A stretch of DNA of 64,000 bases from Streptomyces sp. NBC_00249 (GTDB taxonomy: Bacteria; Actinomycetota; Actinomycetes; Streptomycetales; Streptomycetaceae). The position numbers and the translations under genes were made by a program. This document shows positions 59,706 through 64,000 of the stretch, piece after piece (positions within the stretch are counted from its first letter, which is position 1; every line of letters begins with the position of its first letter). The DNA lies in the NCBI RefSeq assembly GCF_026342355.1, contig NZ_JAPEMV010000001.1, positions 1,302,001 through 1,366,000 on the forward strand, in the 5' to 3' direction. Under the pieces are notes generated by a model. The model searched no databases. It had not been told where the DNA came from and saw nothing but the letters and a program-made list of their open reading frames with translations.

Positions 59706-61694
59706 TCAGCTGTGCAGGGCCAGACGGGGGATGTCCTCGCGTTCGATCCCGAAGACCTGCGCGTAGAGGGACAGCTCCGCCTCCAGGGCCCGCACCATCG
59801 TCTCGGCGCGCCGGAAGCCGTGGCCCTCGCCCTCGAAGGTGACGTACGCGTGCGGAACCCGCCGGCCGTGCAGCGCGGCCAGCAGCCGTTCGGCCTGGGC
59901 GGGCGGGCAGACCGGGTCGTCGAGTCCCTGGAGCAGGACGAAGGGGGCGGTGATCCGGTCGGCGCGGGCCACCGGGGAGCGTTCGCGGCAGTGCAGGGCC
60001 AGGGTCTGCGGGGGGCCGGCGAGGCCGTCGACGTAGCGGGACTCCAGGTCGTGGGTCTCGGCGGCGAAACCGCGCAGGTCGAGCACGGGGTAGATGATCG
60101 CCGCGCAGGCGTAGAGGCCGGTGGCGGCCAGGGAGGCCGCCGCCGTCCAGCCGCCGGCGCTGCCGCCCCGGATGGCGAGCCGGTCCGGGTCGGCGGTGCC
60201 CTCGGCGGCCAGGGCCCGGGCCACGGCGGCGCAGTCCTCCACGTCCACCACGCCCCACTGTTCGCGCAGCCGCTCGCGGTAGGCGCGGCCGTAGCCGGTG
60301 GAGCCGCCGTAGTTCACCTCGACGACACCGATGCCGCGCGAGGTGAAGTAGGCGATGTGCAGGTCCAGTACGGGCGGCACGTGGTCGGTGGGGCCGCCGT
60401 GCGCCCACACCACGTACGGGGGCAGTTCGGCGGCCGGTGCCCGCCGGGCGGGGTGGTGCGGCGGGTAGACGTGGGCGTGGATCTCGCGGCCGCCCGGGCC
60501 GGAGAAGGTCCGGGTCTGCGGTTCCGGGTAGTAGGCCGGGTCGACGGGGTCGGTGGCGCGGGCGCCGACGACCCGGGCGTGGCCGGTGGCGGTGTCCAGC
60601 TCGACGACCTCGTACGCGCTGCGCGGGCTGGCGGCGACCCCGTAGACGCGGGTGCCGCAGACGGCCAGCGTCGGCTGCCAGGCCGTCCAGGGCCCGGCCG
60701 CGTCGACCAGGTCCCCGCTCTCCGGGTCGAGCATGCCGAGCACGCAGGCGCCCTTGCCGTGCAGGACGGCGAGCAGCCGGTCGGGCAGCGGGGCGAGCCA
60801 GCTGAGCCCCGGCTTCCACAGCGGTCCCCCGAACTCCTCCTCGCGCGGGCACAGCGCGACCGCCGCGCCGGTGTCGGGGTCCACCCGGTACGGGTTCCAC
60901 CAGCCGCTGCGGTCGCTGACCGCGAGCAGGGTCCCGTCGGCCGCCCACGCCACCTGGGCGACGGCCTCCCGCGGCCCGCCGAGCACCGTGCGGGGGGCGG
61001 TGAGGGTGCCGTCGGAGGTGATGTCGGCCAGCTGGAGTTCGGTCCCGTCCCACGGCATCCGGGGGTGGTCCCACACCAGCCAGGCGGCGCGCCGCCCGTC
61101 GGGGGACAGCTTCGGTCCCGTGCGGAAGCGGTGGCGGTCGTCGGTGAGTTCCCGTACGGCGGACCGGTCGCCGGCGGCGGACCCGTCCAGCGGTACGGCG
61201 GCCGTCACCCGCCGTACGTCGGTCGGGGCGGGGCCGGTGAACTCCTCCAGTACGCACCAGACCTCGCCGCCGCGCAGCACCGGGTCGGCCCAGCGCAGCC
61301 CGCCGCCGACCGCCGAGAGGGGGGTCAGGGGCCGCGGCCCGGGGGCTCCGGGCGCATCGGGCTCGTAGGCGTACAGCCGTTGGTCGGGGTGGTGGACGAA
61401 GACCACCAGCGGCCCCTTGCCGGTCTGTTCGGTGCCCGCCCAGGGCTGTCCCCCGTACTCGGTGAGGCGGCTGCGGACGTTCCACGGCGCGGGGAGCACC
61501 GAGCGGGCGGCGCGCCCGTCGGCGGGCCGGCGTACGAGGGTGCGGCGGCCGCCCTCCTCGGGGCGCGGCTCGGTCCACCACACCTCGGGGCCGACGGCGG
61601 CGAGGTACTCGGGGCGGCCGTCGTGGGCGGCGGCGAGCGCGGCATCGATGGGCGAGGGCCAGCTGCCGTAGGGGACGCCCGGGGCGGCGGCCAT
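59706..61694 (-). CDS. S9-family prolyl-oligopeptidase-like peptidase
   Basis: 662 residues. An N-terminal beta-propeller (~1-400) precedes an alpha/beta-hydrolase domain. Nucleophile Ser512 in IRGGSAGGWTAAA, acid in LLQGLDDPVCPP, His in FEGEGHGFRRAE. It resembles DPP4/acylaminoacyl-peptidase types. No signal peptide is seen, so it is probably cytoplasmic. ATG 61694, 13 bases after the M20 gene stop. It is part of the peptidase set with DppA-like and M20 enzymes. Confidence 0.93.
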   Translation of the reverse strand: MAAAPGVPYGSWPSPIDAALAAAHDGRPEYLAAVGPEVWWTEPRPEEGGRRTLVRRPADGRAARSVLPAPWNVRSRLTEYGGQPWAGTEQTGKGPLVVFVHHPDQRLYAYEPDAPGAPGPRPLTPLSAVGGGLRWADPVLRGGEVWCVLEEFTGPAPTDVRRVTAAVPLDGSAAGDRSAVRELTDDRHRFRTGPKLSPDGRRAAWLVWDHPRMPWDGTELQLADITSDGTLTAPRTVLGGPREAVAQVAWAADGTLLAVSDRSGWWNPYRVDPDTGAAVALCPREEEFGGPLWKPGLSWLAPLPDRLLAVLHGKGACVLGMLDPESGDLVDAAGPWTAWQPTLAVCGTRVYGVAASPRSAYEVVELDTATGHARVVGARATDPVDPAYYPEPQTRTFSGPGGREIHAHVYPPHHPARRAPAAELPPYVVWAHGGPTDHVPPVLDLHIAYFTSRGIGVVEVNYGGSTGYGRAYRERLREQWGVVDVEDCAAVARALAAEGTADPDRLAIRGGSAGGWTAAASLAATGLYACAAIIYPVLDLRGFAAETHDLESRYVDGLAGPPQTLALHCRERSPVARADRITAPFVLLQGLDDPVCPPAQAERLLAALHGRRVPHAYVTFEGEGHGFRRAETMVRALEAELSLYAQVFGIEREDIPRLALHS

Positions 61695-61707
61695 CACGGG
61701 GCCCCCA

Positions 61708-63129
61708 TCACAGGGTCCGCAGCGCGCGGTCGAGGACGCGGACGCCGAAGTGCAGGGCGTCGACGGGCACCCGCTCGTCGACTCCGTGGAAGAGGGCCCA
61801 GTAGTCGAAGCCGGGCGGCAGCTTGAGGGGGGAGAAGCCGTAGCCGGTGATGCCGAGCCGGGAGAACTGCTTGGCGTCGGTGCCGCCGGCCATGCAGAAG
61901 GGGACCACGTGCCCGGCGGGGTCGAAGTGTTCGACGGACTCGCGCAGGATGCGGAACGTCCGTCCGTCGACGGGGGCTTCGAGGGCGACCTCGCGGTGGT
62001 GGAACTCCCAGTCGACGTCGGGGCCGGTGAGCGCGTCGAGGGTGGCCTCGAACTCGGCCTCCCCGCCGGGCAGGGTCCGTCCGTCCACGTAGGCGGTGGC
62101 GTGTGCGGGGACGACGTTCAGCTTGTAACCGGCGCTGAGCATCGTCGGGTTGGTGCTGTTGCGGACGGTGGCCTCCACCAGGGCGGCCACCGGGCCGAGT
62201 TCGGCGAGGACGGCGTCGAGGTCGAAGCCCGGGGCGTGCGGGTCGACCGACATGCCCTGGAGGGCGGCGAGTTCGGTGACGCAGGCGGCGACGGTGTCGG
62301 TGAGGCGCACCGGCCACTGGTACGCGCCGATCCGGGCGACGGCGGCGGCGAGCCGGCTGACGGCATTGGCCCGGTTGGGCTTGGAGCCGTGCCCGGCGGT
62401 GCCGCGCGCGGTCAACTTCAGCCAGGCGGTGCCGCGTTCACCGGCGGCGATGGGGTAGAGGGCGCGGCCGGATCCGGGGTGCAGGGTGAAGGCACCGGAT
62501 TCGCTGATGCCCTCCGTACAGCCTTCGAAGAGGTGCGGGTGGCGGTCGGCGAGGAAGCCCGAGCCGTCGGCCGCGCTGTCCTCCTCGTCGGCGGTGTAGG
62601 CGATCACGATGTCCCGGCGGGGGCGCACGCCGTGGCGGGCCCAGGCGCGTACGACGGCCAGCACCATCGCGTCCGTGTTCTTCATGTCGACCGCCCCGCG
62701 GCCCCGGACCACCCCGTCGTGGACCTCCCCGGAGAAGGGGTGGAAGCTCCAGTCGGCGGCCTCGGCGGGGACCACGTCGAGGTGGCCGTGGACGAGCAGG
62801 GCGGGCGCCGAGGGGTCGGTGCCCTCGATGCGGGCCACCACGTTGGTACGGCCCGGGGTGCGTTCCAGCAGGACCGGTTCCAGGCCCGCCGCGGCGAGCC
62901 GTTCGGCGACGTACTCGGCGGCGGGCCGCTCACGGCAGTCGCCGCCTCCCCGGTTGGTGGTGTCGATGCGGATCAGCCCGGAGGTGAACTCGACGGCCTC
63001 GTCGAGGGCGGTCCCGTCGACGGGCGCGGGGGCCGGGGGTGTCCCGTCCGCGACCGCTCCGGGCCCGGCCGCCCCGGCCACCGGGGCGTCGTCCCGCCGG
63101 ATCTCGTCCACCCCGCGCATGTCAGCCAT
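61708..63129 (-). CDS. M20-family metallopeptidase
   Basis: 473 residues. LLVHGHLDVVP (His/Asp ligands), GRGAVDMKN, TADEEDSA (catalytic Glu and ligand) and FCMAGGTDAKQFSRLGI are M20 motifs; a dimerisation domain (TARGTAGHGSKPNRANAV) lies in between. It is close to acetylornithine deacetylase/desuccinylase and dipeptidase types. ATG 63129 overlaps the M55 gene by eight bases. Confidence 0.92.
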   Translation of the reverse strand: MADMRGVDEIRRDDAPVAGAAGPGAVADGTPPAPAPVDGTALDEAVEFTSGLIRIDTTNRGGGDCRERPAAEYVAERLAAAGLEPVLLERTPGRTNVVARIEGTDPSAPALLVHGHLDVVPAEAADWSFHPFSGEVHDGVVRGRGAVDMKNTDAMVLAVVRAWARHGVRPRRDIVIAYTADEEDSAADGSGFLADRHPHLFEGCTEGISESGAFTLHPGSGRALYPIAAGERGTAWLKLTARGTAGHGSKPNRANAVSRLAAAVARIGAYQWPVRLTDTVAACVTELAALQGMSVDPHAPGFDLDAVLAELGPVAALVEATVRNSTNPTMLSAGYKLNVVPAHATAYVDGRTLPGGEAEFEATLDALTGPDVDWEFHHREVALEAPVDGRTFRILRESVEHFDPAGHVVPFCMAGGTDAKQFSRLGITGYGFSPLKLPPGFDYWALFHGVDERVPVDALHFGVRVLDRALRTL

Positions 63130-63955
63130 ACTGCTCCTCCACGGCCGCCGAGACGACCGTCGTGACCGCCTTGAAGGTGCGGATCCCCTCGTACATGGTG
63201 GCGCTGGTGTACGCGACCCTGCGCTCCCCGCTGCGTTCGACGCCCGGGACGACGGTGGCGGCGAGCGAGAGGTGCTCGGCGTCGAACTCCACCTCCACCG
63301 CGAAGGGGCCGCCGCGCACCGGCTCGTGGCGCACCGCGAGCTTGGCGGCCTCGGTGGCGGCGGCCCGGATGTCGGCGGCGGTGCGGGCGGGGGTGCGGCA
63401 GACGGCCGCGTAGCGCGAGACGTGGTCCTTGACGGCGACGGTGCGCGCGTCGGGGGCGTAGCCGGCGGCGTCGAGGCAGGTCAGGTCGTCGCCGGTGACG
63501 AGGACGACGGGGACGCCGTACTCGGCGACGACGTGGGCGTTGAGGAGACCCTCGCTGGCGCGCAGGCCGTTCAGCCAGACGCCGGTGATGGAGTTGGCGA
63601 GGTAGGTGTGGGCGAGGACGCCCTCCGTGCCGGCGCCGGTGTGGTAGCCGACGAAGGCGATGCCGTCGACGTCGCCGTGCTGGACGCCCTCCACCATGGA
63701 GAGGGACTTGTGGCGGCCGGTGAGCATCTCGGCGCGGGCGTCGAGCTTCTCCAGCAGCAGGTTGCGCATGGTGGAGTGGGCCTCGTTGATGAGCACCTGG
63801 TCGGCGCCGGCGTCGTAGAAGCCGAGTACGGCGGCGTTCACGTCGGAGGTGAACATGGCCCGGCAGCGCTCCCACTGGGAGGCCCCGGGCATCACGTCCT
63901 CGGGCCAGGTGACGCCGGTGGCGCCTTCCATGTCGGCGGAGATGAGGATCTTCAT
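63122..63955 (-). CDS. D-aminopeptidase DppA-like, M55 family
   Basis: 277 residues, normal for M55. Metal ligands as in Bacillus DppA: Asp8, Glu10 (ISADMEGATGV), His60 (NEAHSTMRN), His105 (YHTGAG) and candidate His116. It releases D-amino acids from D-Ala-D-Ala-type peptides and so may take part in peptidoglycan peptide recycling. ATG 63955. It heads the three-gene peptidase set. Confidence 0.94.
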   Translation of the reverse strand: MKILISADMEGATGVTWPEDVMPGASQWERCRAMFTSDVNAAVLGFYDAGADQVLINEAHSTMRNLLLEKLDARAEMLTGRHKSLSMVEGVQHGDVDGIAFVGYHTGAGTEGVLAHTYLANSITGVWLNGLRASEGLLNAHVVAEYGVPVVLVTGDDLTCLDAAGYAPDARTVAVKDHVSRYAAVCRTPARTAADIRAAATEAAKLAVRHEPVRGGPFAVEVEFDAEHLSLAATVVPGVERSGERRVAYTSATMYEGIRTFKAVTTVVSAAVEEQYG

Positions 63956-63988
63956 CGGGCCCCCGGTGGGTCGGGTCGCGGACGCCCC

Positions 63989-63994
63989 ACCCTA
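63989..63994 (-). promoter_or_regulatory. Possible -10 box of the peptidase set
   Basis: TAGGGT on the minus strand, about 35 bases before the DppA-like start. The -35 box would fall at or beyond the window edge. Confidence 0.35.
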
Positions 63995-64000
63995 GCCTTC

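Overview
The window is high-GC actinobacterial chromosome and almost certainly Streptomyces. The evidence is third-position G/C codon use, GTG starts, many ATGA/GTGA overlaps, an HrdB-type principal sigma factor with a Lys/Ala-rich N-terminus, Tat and lipoprotein signals, a Streptomyces-type GC-rich intergenic repeat, and one rare in-frame TTA (bldA) codon. It reads as chromosomal core with housekeeping genes (metG, tRNA-Leu, fabH-like, fdhD, folD, hrdB) among conserved accessory genes. I see no prophage, conjugative element, CRISPR array or large biosynthetic cluster.

Layout. 0-5 kb: a helicase with a RelE/ParE-like N-terminus, then a two-component pair (sensor kinase and LuxR-type regulator). 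5-13.6 kb: GT87 glycosyltransferase, metG behind a terminator-like leader hairpin, an ECF-like sigma factor translationally coupled to a large IclR-type protein, a Ser/Thr kinase, tRNA-Leu(GAG), and a 173-bp palindromic element after fabH. 13.6-18.1 kb: fabH/fdhD with overlapping palindromes between them, a 2Fe-2S protein, and a BASS-type symporter divergent from a LysR regulator with a perfect operator. 18.4-25.4 kb: acyl-CoA ligase, two tandem 13-bp operators, and a branched-chain-type ABC importer whose two permeases and one ATPase are a single 1018-residue polypeptide. 25.5-31 kb: aldo/keto reductase, ricin-fold lectin, methyltransferase/PCD pair, Tat-exported flavin oxidoreductase with its own operator, XRE regulator and a small membrane protein.

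31.4-35.8 kb is the most system-like block: an internally duplicated regulator-like protein, an ImmA/IrrE-type HExxH protein carrying the only in-frame TTA codon I found, an FAD monooxygenase and a multi-pass membrane protein, with start/stop overlaps in two of the three junctions. 35.8-42.5 kb: divergent DUF1326/DUF2182 pair, Old Yellow Enzyme homologue, folD under a ZTP riboswitch, methyltransferase, and hrdB behind an ECF-type promoter. 42.6-64 kb: permease, membrane phosphatase-like protein, two MBL-fold hydrolases, DedA, amidase, and several enzyme-fold proteins that have lost hallmark catalytic residues (aminotransferase fold without Lys, arginase fold without two His ligands, isochorismatase fold without Cys, resolvase-like fold). 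It ends with a peptide-degrading gene set (DppA-like M55, M20, S9).

Working links: the LysR gene probably controls the divergent symporter. The ABC importer, and perhaps the ligase before it, is probably repressed from the paired TGACG operators. Purine/folate status (ZTP) should control folD. The 31-36 kb cassette is probably tied to development through bldA.
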